From DASWNP01 sp036399175 (GTDB lineage: Bacteria > Acidobacteriota > Blastocatellia > Pyrinomonadales > Pyrinomonadaceae), in contig DASWNP010000059.1 in NCBI GenBank assembly GCA_036399175.1, positions 186,001 to 250,000 of the forward strand: a DNA stretch of 64,000 nucleotides. Reading direction: 5' to 3'. The translations under genes were made by a program, and so were the position numbers. Below are positions 48,001-56,297 of the stretch, piece after piece. The notes beneath the pieces were generated by a model. It made no database searches and was not told the DNA's origin. It saw nothing but the letters and a program-made list of their open reading frames with translations. Every line of letters starts with the position of its first letter. The stretch's first letter is position 1.

Positions 48001-50874
48001 CAGCCGACCATCGACGGCACGCGCCCGCCCGAGCCGCTCTTCTTCCGCGCCAACACTAACGACTGCATCGTCTTCAAGCACACGAACCTCGTCCCGCGCG
48101 TCTACGTGCTCGACGACTTTCAGGTCAGGACGCCGACAGACGTTATCGGCCAGCACATCCACCTCGTCAAGTTCGACGTGACATCTTCGGACGGCGCGGC
48201 CAACGGCTTCAACTACGAAGACGGCACGCTCAGCCCCGAAGAGGTCATCGACCGCATCCACGCCATCAACGACGGGCCGAACCAGGGCATCATTCCGCCC
48301 GGCGGCGGCACGCCCGTCGGGCTCACGCCGCAACCGCACCCGTTCTTCGGCACGCTCGGCGCGCAGATTACCGTCCAGCGCTGGTTTGCCGACAACGTGC
48401 TCAACAACAACGGCTTCGACCGCACGCTTCGCACCGTCTTCACACACGACCACTTCGGCCCATCGACGCACCAGCAGGTCGGCCTCTACGCCGGTCTCGT
48501 CGCCGAGAAAGAGGGCTCGACCTGGCGCGATCCCGAGAGCGGCACCGTCTTCGGCACGCGCGACGACGGCGGGCCGACCAGTTGGCGTGCAGACATCATC
48601 CCGCCCGACGCGTCGCAGAGCTTCCGCGAATTTCTCATCGAGTTCGCAGACTTCCAGCACGCTTATCGCGCGGGCGGCGGCATCGACGCCGAAGGCCGTC
48701 CCGTGCCTGACCCGGCCAAAGTAGTCAACCCTCCGGCCAAGAAAGAGGCAGCCTTCCAGCCGCCCTTCGTCCTGCTCCAGAAGATGGATCAGTGCCCGGA
48801 GATTAACGCTGCGCCGCCGTGTCCCGAAGCCATCGCCGCCGCCGATGTCGGCACGATGGTCGTCAACTACCGCAACGAGCCGATTCCGCTCCGCATCTGG
48901 AACTTCGACGGCGTCGGCACCGAGCCGGGGCCGAACGACGTTCCGCAGCAAGCGCCCGGCGAAGCGGGCGACCTCGCACACGTCTATCGCTCCAACGTCA
49001 CGCGCGTTGACCAGCGCTTCAACGTCCAGCCGACCTTCTACCCGCCGCTCACCGGCGGCGTCGAGCCGGGCGACCCGTTCACGCCGCTCATGCGAGCCTA
49101 CGAGGACGACCGCGTGCAGATACGCGTTCTCGTCGGCGCACACGAAGAGGGGCACAACTTCTCCGTCAACGGCATCAAGTGGCTCTTCGAGCCGGGCACG
49201 CCCGAAGACCCTGCATCCGTCAACAACTCGGGCTGGCGCGGCTCGCAGATGATGGGCATTTCCGAGCACTTTGAATTCCACGTGCCGGTGCTGCCCATGC
49301 CCTTCGAGGACGCGCAAGACCCGCCCGACTTCTTCGACTTCCGCTACGCGCCCGGCCACGGCGTAGACGACCAGTGGAACGGCATGTGGGGCATCCTTCG
49401 CGCCTACAGGGGCTCGCAGCCCGAAGCGGGCAGCAGTCTCCTCGCGCTGCCCGAAGAGGGCGGCTCGAAATCACCAACCCTGCTGCCGCTGCCGAGCAAC
49501 CCTGACGGCAAAGCTTCGGTCGGGGGCTCGAAGTCGAAGTCGCTGGCCGCGACGGACGCTTCGGCCAGTGCCTCGACGGCGGGTGTCGCCGTCTGTCCGA
49601 CGGGCGCTAACCCGCGCACGTTTAACGTCTCGGCCTACCTCGCGCGCGACCTGCTTGACGAACAGACGCTCGTCTACAACCCGCGCACCAACCTCGGCGG
49701 GCGACTCGAAGACCCGACCGCGATTATGTACGTCCGCAACGACGACGTGGACTCAACGACCGGCAAGCTCAAGCCGGATTTCCTGGTCGAGCCGCTCATC
49801 CTTCGCGCGAAGGCGGGCGACTGCATCACTCTCTACCTGACGAACAAGATACCGGAGGCTATCGACCTGCCCGGCCACAACACGATGCCGATGATTATCG
49901 ACAACTTCAACGCCAATCAGGTCAAGCCTTCCTCCAAAGTCGGACTGCACCCGCAGCTTTTGTTCTACGACGTGACCAAGAGCGACGGCATGAACGTCGG
50001 CTTCAACGAAGTGCAGACGGCCAACTATAACCAGACCGTCACCTATCGCTGGTACGCCGGCGACGTGAAGGTGGACAACGTGTCGGGGCAGCCCGTCTAC
50101 ACGCCCATCGAGTTCGGCTCGACCAACCTGATGCCCGCCGACCCGATTAAGCACACCAACAAGGGAGCCATCGGCGCGCTCATCATCGAGCCGCCGGACT
50201 TCGACGGAGCTAACGACACCATCGGCGCTTCGGGCAAACGCTCGCACGCCGAAGTTACCCTTAACTTCAACCCTTATCGCACCACCATCAAGGAGAAAGT
50301 CCTGCTCTTCCAGAACGACATCAACATGCGTTTCGGGAGTCGCACAGACGAGTGGGGCAATCTCAAGGCCGTGCCCAACACAGCCGAGGCCGAAGACCCC
50401 GAGGACTCCGGCCAGAAGGCCATCAACTACCGCACCGAGCCGATGTGGAAACGCATGGGCTTCGAGCCCGACACTCCGCTCGACGAAACGCGGAAGGTCG
50501 ATTTCACCGCCTCGCTCTCGAACGGACAGGTCGGCGGCGACCCCGTCACGCCGCCCCTCTTCTCGATTTCGCGCGCCGCTCCCGTCCGCTTCCGCATCCT
50601 GCATCCGGGCGGCCACGCGCGCAATCAGGTCTTCATCCTGCACGGACACGAATGGCAGGAGCTGCCCTACATCAACAACTCAACCCAGATAGGCAACAAC
50701 ACGCGCTCCGAGTGGAAGGGCGCGCAGGGCGGACACGGCCCCTCCAACCACTTCGACGTTGACCTCTTCTACGGCGCGGGCGGTCGCTTCCGCATCATCG
50801 GCGACTATCTCTACCGCGACCGCGCATCCTTCACCTTCGACGGAGGCGTCTGGGGCATCTTCCGCGTCAACTAA
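45040..50874 (+). CDS. Giant exported multicopper oxidase with permuted copper motifs
   Basis: 1944 aa. Signal peptide to about residue 29, a disordered Ala/Ser/Asp-rich stretch, an Ig-like domain (about 157-255, VEFYANGNLIGTD), then three cupredoxin units. Unit 1 carries the type 3/type 1 motifs HHLHAHQW (H688-H693) and HCHFYPHFAMGM (H740, C741, H742, H746). Unit 2 carries GQHIHLVKFD (H1039, H1041) and THDHFGPSTH (H1136, H1138). Unit 3 has LHGHEW (H1868, H1870) and PGHNTMPM but no HCH. The usual order of copper motifs is therefore reversed between units. Very large multicopper oxidases of MnxG/MofA type oxidise Mn(II); that role here is inference. AAGGAGAG precedes ATG 45040. Confidence 0.88.
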   Translation: MRFKPPHFVLALLLLAIGSQTQSAQGQTVGALSPRALRAEVVRRSGRALTAHKPSGGASVAGANIHERDASEAPLGSPTTNATDAEAATAGSAEKDSVVAPPADASSASDESEAAKPSDKRMPPVLSPSEDSAADSASLGYQAMSMAATNLSAAFTSDVVITSPTPTALPSTTLRVPVNINVAATVAGTVGTVVRVEFYANGNLIGTDASAPYSVVWTNAGAGITTSTAFSLTAKAFNTGGQEYTSDPVSVTIRAPFSTGAPAPPSQCKVANVVAFDQVFFYNRLGALNPAGMIYALRRDVVPIDSSKGLIPGNVQLRQGKRARPLVLRMNIGDCLRINFQNLLHPDTDDDEQGEDNGDNYESPTELRRKNQPRTRTASAHVQGLQLVSSILSDGSFVGQNASSLVAPGEVATYIYYADKEGPNVMYSTAATTGGEGDGGSLAVGLFGVVQVEPTGAEYYRSQLTFQEMQWASNGERWPTGQPKINYDALYPAGHPFAGTPIVRMTSGNEIIHSDINAIITGPGRGNFASTTYPANPTEPNRNQPFREFSVVYHDEIKAVQAFPQFEDKPGNPLAHTLHSVRDAFAINYGTGGIGAEILANRFGVGPMHDCVDCNFEEFFLTSWAVGDPAMIVDVPANTTDSNYQIIPGPKATKAFFPEDPSNVHHSYINDHVKFRVVHAGPKEHHIHHLHAHQWLHTPNDDNSTYLDSQAIGPGSTFTTEITHNGSGNRNKVVGDSIFHCHFYPHFAMGMWELWRSHDVFEEGTPLDANGRPAPGSRALPDGEIAAGTPIPALVPIPTLAMAPMPQAQVAIVNGQIQVSGAGNPGFPFFVPARAGHRPPQPPLDTEFDGGLPRHIILDGTAFHHKEHLPQFDLQKARLDFDKGLVTAVAQQIPENGTPLEIAAMNYHAQRFHSSLTPEGTTANFITNGRPPVAGAPFADPCIDDNGAATFNRLITYKAAAFQFDIKLNKAGWHFPQQRILALWQDVQPTIDGTRPPEPLFFRANTNDCIVFKHTNLVPRVYVLDDFQVRTPTDVIGQHIHLVKFDVTSSDGAANGFNYEDGTLSPEEVIDRIHAINDGPNQGIIPPGGGTPVGLTPQPHPFFGTLGAQITVQRWFADNVLNNNGFDRTLRTVFTHDHFGPSTHQQVGLYAGLVAEKEGSTWRDPESGTVFGTRDDGGPTSWRADIIPPDASQSFREFLIEFADFQHAYRAGGGIDAEGRPVPDPAKVVNPPAKKEAAFQPPFVLLQKMDQCPEINAAPPCPEAIAAADVGTMVVNYRNEPIPLRIWNFDGVGTEPGPNDVPQQAPGEAGDLAHVYRSNVTRVDQRFNVQPTFYPPLTGGVEPGDPFTPLMRAYEDDRVQIRVLVGAHEEGHNFSVNGIKWLFEPGTPEDPASVNNSGWRGSQMMGISEHFEFHVPVLPMPFEDAQDPPDFFDFRYAPGHGVDDQWNGMWGILRAYRGSQPEAGSSLLALPEEGGSKSPTLLPLPSNPDGKASVGGSKSKSLAATDASASASTAGVAVCPTGANPRTFNVSAYLARDLLDEQTLVYNPRTNLGGRLEDPTAIMYVRNDDVDSTTGKLKPDFLVEPLILRAKAGDCITLYLTNKIPEAIDLPGHNTMPMIIDNFNANQVKPSSKVGLHPQLLFYDVTKSDGMNVGFNEVQTANYNQTVTYRWYAGDVKVDNVSGQPVYTPIEFGSTNLMPADPIKHTNKGAIGALIIEPPDFDGANDTIGASGKRSHAEVTLNFNPYRTTIKEKVLLFQNDINMRFGSRTDEWGNLKAVPNTAEAEDPEDSGQKAINYRTEPMWKRMGFEPDTPLDETRKVDFTASLSNGQVGGDPVTPPLFSISRAAPVRFRILHPGGHARNQVFILHGHEWQELPYINNSTQIGNNTRSEWKGAQGGHGPSNHFDVDLFYGAGGRFRIIGDYLYRDRASFTFDGGVWGIFRVN

Positions 50875-50913
50875 CGCGGACGAGCATTCAGTCTAACCTT
50901 CAACCGAACAAAC

Positions 50914-50952
50914 AGAAGAGGGCGAGATTTAATTCAAATCTCGCCCTCTTCT
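50914..50952 (+). terminator. Hairpin terminator after the oxidase
   Basis: 17-bp perfect stem (AGAAGAGGGCGAGATTT and its complement) around the loop AATTC, 40 nt after the stop codon. Confidence 0.85.
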
Positions 50953-51058
50953 CACCTCCGGCTGACGCCCGGATAGCATTCTTTTCATCCTTGATTTATC
51001 CTTCCCCGGTCGTCGCGCGCGGCGAAGCTCAATTTCGTGCACTCACCCCGGCAGCATC

Positions 51059-52051
51059 ATGCGTCCAGACCTAACGAGAATTAATCTGCTCAATATCGGA
51101 TTGATGCTGCTATCGTGCCTGATAGCTTACGTCGTCCCTTTGGAGCTATTCATCTTCTCCTACGCCGTCTTGGGCCCACTGCACTACCTGACTCAAATCT
51201 CCTGGCTCCAGAAACGCCGGTTCTATACGCAGGGCAAGTATGATTACCTGTTCCTCATCCTGCTGTGCGCCGCGATTCTCTCGCTCGTCCTTCTGAGGTC
51301 GCGCATTTCCAGCTCCTTCTTCATCGCCGTCGGCTTCGGCAGCGCAGTCGCGCTCGCCTTCTTGAAACAGACGAAACACAAGATTATCTTCATCACACTC
51401 GTCGTCATCGCCGCCGTCTTAGCCAGAAGGCTTCCCGCTTACGGCCTCCTCTTCGGAACTTTCCTCCCGACCATCATTCACGTCTACGTCTTCACAGGCT
51501 TATTCATCCTCTACGGCGCTTTGAAGAGCAGGAGCGCTTCGGCCTACATGTCTCTCTGCGTCTTCCTCGCCTGCGGATTCATCTTCTTCGTCTATAACCC
51601 GACGCTGCTGAGCGTCAGCGACAACGCATATCTACGCGCGGCTTACGCTCCGTTTCAGAGGATGACGCTCTACCTGTCCAGGTTACTCGGCGCTTCCAGC
51701 CTCGCGAGCGCCCGCAACCTCTACGATGCCGGAGCAGGCGTCGCCCTCCTGCGCTTCGTCGCCTACGCCTACACCTACCACTATCTTAACTGGTTTTCTA
51801 AAACCTCCCTCATCGGATGGCACGAAATTTCCCGACGGCGCATGAGCGTCATCCTGCTCCTCTGGCTGCTTTCGGTAGGCATTTACGCCATCGACTATCG
51901 AATGGGCTTCGCCATCCTGCTCGTCCTCAGCGTCGGGCACGTGATTCTTGAGTTTCCGCTCAATCATCAAACCATCTGGGGCATCGTCCGCGAGATAAAG
52001 AAGCGCCTCAGAGCAAACCCTCAATTTCGAGAGCAAGGCGCGTCCTCTTGA
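51059..52051 (+). CDS. Multi-pass membrane protein of unknown function
   Basis: 330 aa with about eight or nine transmembrane helices. Conserved-looking polar sites sit within membranes: LGPLHYLTQISWLQ, FLPTIIHVYVFTG, AYTYHYLNWFSKTSLIGWHEI, GHVILEFPLNHQT. The buried histidines hint at metal- or cofactor-dependent membrane enzymes, but I cannot name the family. G+C is lower and codon choice slightly different from upstream genes. ATG 51059, weak Shine-Dalgarno. Last chromosomal gene before the island. Confidence 0.75.
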   Translation: MRPDLTRINLLNIGLMLLSCLIAYVVPLELFIFSYAVLGPLHYLTQISWLQKRRFYTQGKYDYLFLILLCAAILSLVLLRSRISSSFFIAVGFGSAVALAFLKQTKHKIIFITLVVIAAVLARRLPAYGLLFGTFLPTIIHVYVFTGLFILYGALKSRSASAYMSLCVFLACGFIFFVYNPTLLSVSDNAYLRAAYAPFQRMTLYLSRLLGASSLASARNLYDAGAGVALLRFVAYAYTYHYLNWFSKTSLIGWHEISRRRMSVILLLWLLSVGIYAIDYRMGFAILLVLSVGHVILEFPLNHQTIWGIVREIKKRLRANPQFREQGASS

Positions 52052-52175
52052 ATCTCAACGCCCTCCTCCGACAATCCAGCCCACGCCCGCCACGAGTCGA
52101 AGTGTCACTACACATCGCGATGGCTGCGAGACAAAGCGCGACGAGATGTGAAACGGGAAAATAACCTGAAATGCA

Positions 52176-52205
52176 AAAACGGGCAGCTCGTGGGCTGCCC
52201 GTTTT
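52176..52205. terminator. Intrinsic terminator
   Basis: 12-bp stem AAAACGGGCAGC with GCTGCCCGTTTT, loop TCGTGG. With A and T tracts on its two sides it could stop transcription both from the membrane-protein gene and from the tRNA on the other strand. Confidence 0.8.
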
Positions 52206-52219
52206 CACATTGAAAAAAT

Positions 52220-52264
<45 letters not shown>

Positions 52265-52726
52265 AAGTGGCCTTTGAGTATTTCAGAGTAATATAGAATG
52301 GTGCAAAACGCTTGTCTAAAATGGAGTTAAGGCCGATTTACTTTCTCAGTGTTCTTTCATGGAATTAAGTGTTTTTCTATGTGGTTCACCTAGTTATGTC
52401 ACATTTCATGTCACAATAGATCGAGTTACGAATAAAGGTTTCGCAGTTTCATTTTGGACATATATCATGGAGCGTTATGGAGTATTACAGCCGCATAAAT
52501 GCTGGCGTTTTTAGTCCGCCTAGTACTCTAATGATGCTCCATATATGTAAGTGGTTCACTACATTCCCTACTACAGATTAAAGCGAGCCTTACTAACACA
52601 TTGACATTCATTACTAGGAACTACTACTCTCAACTGTCACTTCCTGCTGCTGACTAACCTTTTCCTTAGCCAGCTATTAGCAACCTACCCCGGCAATTTT
52701 GGTTAATACGTTTGAGGCTATTTGGT
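52265..52726. other. A+T-rich non-coding left end of the island
   Basis: 462 bp with no gene. Contains an imperfect inverted repeat (ACATATAT...GGAGC at 52458-52473 and GCTCCATATATGT at 52536-52548) and two copies of the word GTGGTTCAC (near 52381 and 52551). These could be recombinase arm sites; this is a guess from position. Confidence 0.45.
52458..52548. repeat. Inverted repeat near the island end
   Basis: ACATATATCATGGAGC and GCTCCATATATGT face each other across about 60 bp. The location close to the attachment site suggests a recombination or regulatory role; unproven. Confidence 0.45.
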
Positions 52727-55336
52727 ATGACCTCATCAATAACTATAAAAGATTTATGGGGCGATGTTGACTTCAACCCAAACGATAGACAACGAGAAGC
52801 CATCCTTCATAGCGAAGGCCCGCTTTTCCTAACCGCTGGCCCCGGTTCTGGTAAAACTCGTGTGCTTCTGTGGCGTACAGTCAATCTGATCGTGTTTGAG
52901 GGTGTTAAGCCGGAAGAGATTTTTTTGAGCACCTTCACGGAGAAGGCTGCATTTCAACTACGCGAGGGCTTGCGCGCTCTGCTAGGTCTGGTCACAAACT
53001 ACACCAACACACCTTACGATCTCTCAAAAATGTACGTCGGCACAGTACATTCGCTCTGCCAGCGTCTTATTGCTGATCGTCGTTTCTCGCCGGATCGTCG
53101 CCGCTCTGCCACCCCGGTTTTGCTGGATGAACTAAGTCAGTATTTCCATCTCTATCATCCACGTAGCTTTCAGAGCCTTATCGAAGCAGCCGAAATCACT
53201 GACATTCAAACAATCAACCTCTTCTTCCGTGATACATATCAAGGTAAGGGATCAGCCTCTCGTCACAAAGCGGTAACGCACTGCATCGAGTTATTCAATC
53301 GAATTTCCGAGGAGTGTCTGGATTGCGAAACGGCTGCTGGGCAAACACAAGATGAAATGCTTAGGCGCTTGCTCAAGATGTATCAGGCATACAGAACAAC
53401 GCTTGCGCCTGCCGGAAGCACCACCGAACAGGTGGATTTCTCGTTATTGCAGCAGAAAGCTTATGACGCACTAAGTCAATCACCCGAAGCCGAGCGCGTC
53501 TTTAAGCACGTTATCATTGACGAATATCAGGACACGAACACAATCCAAGAGAAGCTTTTCTTCAAACTCGCTAAAGGACATCAAAACATCTGCGTAGTCG
53601 GTGACGATGACCAAGCACTGTATCGTTTCAGAGGTGCAACTGTTGAAAACTTTGTGCAGTTTCCACAACGTGTCCAGAAACATTGGGAACGTGAGCCTAA
53701 GAAGATTCCCCTGAGCATTAACTACCGATCCCGTAAGTTGATCGTTAATTTTTACACTGAGTTCATTGACCAGTGTGACTGGTGTACCGAAGACGGGTCA
53801 GGGCATTACCGTATCGTTGATAAGAACATCACGGCCCACAGCACAGACAATCTTCCGGCTGTTGTCGCCAGCTCGAACACGAATTCTAGCGACGCTTGCA
53901 GCGAGGTTGCGCAACTTGTTCGCACACTGATTGATACAGGCAAGGTGCAAGACCCCAATCAGATTGCCTTCCTCTTCCCCTCAGTCAAGAATAACAAGCA
54001 AGTAGAACGCATGAAGACGGCGCTTGAAAATAAAGGCTTGCGAGTTTATGCGCCGCGAGCCGGACGTTTCTTAGAGGTAGAAGAAGCGATCGCCTTCTTC
54101 GGCGTTCTTTTAGCTGTCTTTGGCAAACCAGTTAAAGGCGACTTTTCAAGCCGGGGCTATGATGAATTTTTCGATTGGATGGATGAATGTCTTGATGCGG
54201 CCAAAGAGATCATGAAGCGCGATGAACAACTTACGCGCTACATTGATGAGCGGCGCGAAGAGATCACCCACGTTATGAGTGACTACGCAGCTTTAATGGA
54301 GACTGTGGCGCGCGAGAATTGGGATATAGAAGCGCCTTATGAGATTGATCAGATGAAGCGCAAGCTAGCGGGCACACAAGGCTTATCTCAGGCGGCAAAG
54401 AAGAATCTTACCAGCTTCTATTTTGAGAAGGCCATCAAACGCCGCGCCGAAAGAGGCAATCCTTTCCCCTTAAGGTATGTAGTAGGGGCTGTTACATCGC
54501 TAGATTGGAGCGTGCTTGATCTTTTTTATCGCATTTGCGGCTTTGACCACTTCAAAGCATGGTTTGACTTGGCTGAATCAGGAACGGATGAAGGCCACGT
54601 TGCCAACCTCGGACTCATTACACAATATCTTGCGCGCTTCATGGAAGAGTACTCACCCATTATAAACGGCAATTTTCTATCCGACGATAAGTTCAAGCGG
54701 TCGCTCTTTCTCTCGTACCTTTACGCACTATTTCGGCTCGGCGAATCTGAGCACGAAGATGCAGACGATCCGTTTCCGAAGGGGCGTGTCCCTTTCCTGA
54801 CAATCCATCAATCGAAGGGCCTAGAATTCCCCATTGTTGTGCTGGGTAGTGTGATGAAAAGGGATCGCGGCCCACAATTTGTTGAAGAACTAATCCGCCC
54901 GTTTCTTGACCGTGATGGTGAGCCGCTTGCACGAATTTCAGAGTTCGACATCATGCGAATGTTCTATGTCGCGCTATCTCGCGCACAGAATTTGCTAGTG
55001 ATTGCAAATCCGCGTGGGCAGGGATTGAGCACATACAAGCACTTCAAATCAATGCTCAACAATAACTTTCCACGTATACCACAGCTTGATATAGCAACTG
55101 TGCCAGTAGCGAAGCCTGAAGACGATGACGCGCCACGAAACTATAGCTATACCAGTGATTATCTACTTTTCCAGAAGTGCCCACGCCAGTACATGATCTT
55201 CCGCAAGTTCGGCTTTATTCCGTCTCGTTCACAGACACAGTTCTTTGGAAGTCTCGTTCACCAAACGATTGAAGACTTACACCATCTCTTGATAGGGCAG
55301 CGTGAGAAACAAAGGCAGGTGGCTAATGATCAATGA
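52727..55336 (+). CDS. UvrD/Rep-family superfamily 1 helicase (helicase part of a split helicase-nuclease)
   Basis: 869 aa. Walker A AGPGSGKT (K43), motif II IIDEYQDTN (D265, E266), GDDDQALYRFRGA, NYRSRKLIVNF, PFLTIHQSKGLEFPIVV and FYVALSRAQNLLVI. The C-terminal 60 residues (DYLLFQKCPRQYMIFRKFG, FFGSLVHQTIEDLHHLL) match the beginning of the Cas4/RecB-type nuclease domain, including the first Fe-S cysteine (C818). The rest of that domain is in the next gene. ATG 52727 is preferred over TTG five codons upstream. Probable DNA repair or anti-phage role, inferred from context. Confidence 0.88.
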   Translation: MTSSITIKDLWGDVDFNPNDRQREAILHSEGPLFLTAGPGSGKTRVLLWRTVNLIVFEGVKPEEIFLSTFTEKAAFQLREGLRALLGLVTNYTNTPYDLSKMYVGTVHSLCQRLIADRRFSPDRRRSATPVLLDELSQYFHLYHPRSFQSLIEAAEITDIQTINLFFRDTYQGKGSASRHKAVTHCIELFNRISEECLDCETAAGQTQDEMLRRLLKMYQAYRTTLAPAGSTTEQVDFSLLQQKAYDALSQSPEAERVFKHVIIDEYQDTNTIQEKLFFKLAKGHQNICVVGDDDQALYRFRGATVENFVQFPQRVQKHWEREPKKIPLSINYRSRKLIVNFYTEFIDQCDWCTEDGSGHYRIVDKNITAHSTDNLPAVVASSNTNSSDACSEVAQLVRTLIDTGKVQDPNQIAFLFPSVKNNKQVERMKTALENKGLRVYAPRAGRFLEVEEAIAFFGVLLAVFGKPVKGDFSSRGYDEFFDWMDECLDAAKEIMKRDEQLTRYIDERREEITHVMSDYAALMETVARENWDIEAPYEIDQMKRKLAGTQGLSQAAKKNLTSFYFEKAIKRRAERGNPFPLRYVVGAVTSLDWSVLDLFYRICGFDHFKAWFDLAESGTDEGHVANLGLITQYLARFMEEYSPIINGNFLSDDKFKRSLFLSYLYALFRLGESEHEDADDPFPKGRVPFLTIHQSKGLEFPIVVLGSVMKRDRGPQFVEELIRPFLDRDGEPLARISEFDIMRMFYVALSRAQNLLVIANPRGQGLSTYKHFKSMLNNNFPRIPQLDIATVPVAKPEDDDAPRNYSYTSDYLLFQKCPRQYMIFRKFGFIPSRSQTQFFGSLVHQTIEDLHHLLIGQREKQRQVANDQ

Positions 55337-56213
55337 AGAAGTCACTCATGGAGAAACTAATACAATAAATAGCTTATCGGATGAGCATATTGAAGCATTT
55401 CTGCGACAGGCTTTTGAGGAAAACTATGAGTCGCTAAGACTTGAAGGCGGCCATGCCCTGACCCCCTATACTAAGGACATCGCTTTCCAGCAGGTCTTAC
55501 GATACTGGCAAAAGCTGCGAGAGGTTGCCGAGCGCGTCACCGACACCGAAGTGAAATTGACGCTGCCCGAACAGCGAACACCTGAAGGAAGGCGATATTC
55601 TATTGAGGGCATTGTTGACATCGTCCGTGAGGATGAGCGCACTATTATGTACGATATCAAGACCCATGATGCGGACTACGTGCGTGGCAACATAGAACAG
55701 TACGAGAAGCAACTCAACGTCTATGCACACATTTGGCAGAGTCTACGCGGGCAACCACTTGATGAGACTGCGATCATCGCCACAGCTTTTCCCGGTGAAC
55801 TTAATGAGGCGATACAGCGCGGGGATGAAAAGCTGATAGCGCGTGAAATGGCGCGCTGGGAGCCGCTTGTGCCCGTGCCCCTCGATCAAGGTCACGTCGA
55901 GGCGACGATTGAAGACTTCGGCTGTGTGGTTGACCAGATTGAGGGCAAGGCGTTTCAGCCGCCGCCTGTAGAACGCCTCAAAGAGAAGGTGCCGGGGATG
56001 AAAGCGCCCTTCGCTGTGCAAGTTTGCCGCAACTGCGACGCGCGTTTCTCTTGCAAGTCTTACCGCAACTACGCGCTCACGGCGGCCAGCAGCCGGATCG
56101 AGTTCAAGTTCAGCCAGTTCTTCAGCGACGGCGTCAGCGAGCCTGAGCGTGCGGAATGGATCGCCGTCAACCTCGCCGAAGCGCCGCCCGACACGACCGA
56201 CGACGGGGTGTAA
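55326..56213 (+). CDS. PD-(D/E)XK nuclease subunit (Cas4/RecB-like), second half of a split domain
   Basis: 295 aa. Nuclease motifs EGIVDIVRED (D98) and IMYDIKTHD (D110, K112), and the C-terminal cysteine triplet C234-X2-C237-X5-C243 of the Cas4/AddB Fe-S type. The expected fourth, N-terminal Cys lies in the helicase gene just upstream. The start ATG overlaps the helicase reading frame by 11 nt in another frame; a +1 slip would fuse them. Either two coupled subunits or a frame-disrupted fused gene. The C-terminus after about residue 250 is variable (RIEFKFSQFF). Confidence 0.82.
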   Translation: MINEEVTHGETNTINSLSDEHIEAFLRQAFEENYESLRLEGGHALTPYTKDIAFQQVLRYWQKLREVAERVTDTEVKLTLPEQRTPEGRRYSIEGIVDIVREDERTIMYDIKTHDADYVRGNIEQYEKQLNVYAHIWQSLRGQPLDETAIIATAFPGELNEAIQRGDEKLIAREMARWEPLVPVPLDQGHVEATIEDFGCVVDQIEGKAFQPPPVERLKEKVPGMKAPFAVQVCRNCDARFSCKSYRNYALTAASSRIEFKFSQFFSDGVSEPERAEWIAVNLAEAPPDTTDDGV

Positions 56214-56297
56214 GGATAGGAGACTTGCCGAAAGCGATAGCACGCGGATGTCTGATAGTCTTGCTCTACTGTCACCCGCGAAAGGATCGTGAGCCTC

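Noticed and set aside
47692..49359. 555-codon minus-strand frame opposite the multicopper oxidase
   Set aside because: Antisense shadow: low-complexity Val/Asp/Arg-rich translation, no domain, and no start signal, while the plus strand encodes intact copper motifs.
52727..56213. UvrD helicase plus nuclease considered as a Gabija or AddAB locus
   Set aside because: No OLD-type nuclease (GajA) is present, and no AddB-like partner with its own helicase fold; the parts fit a single split helicase-nuclease instead.
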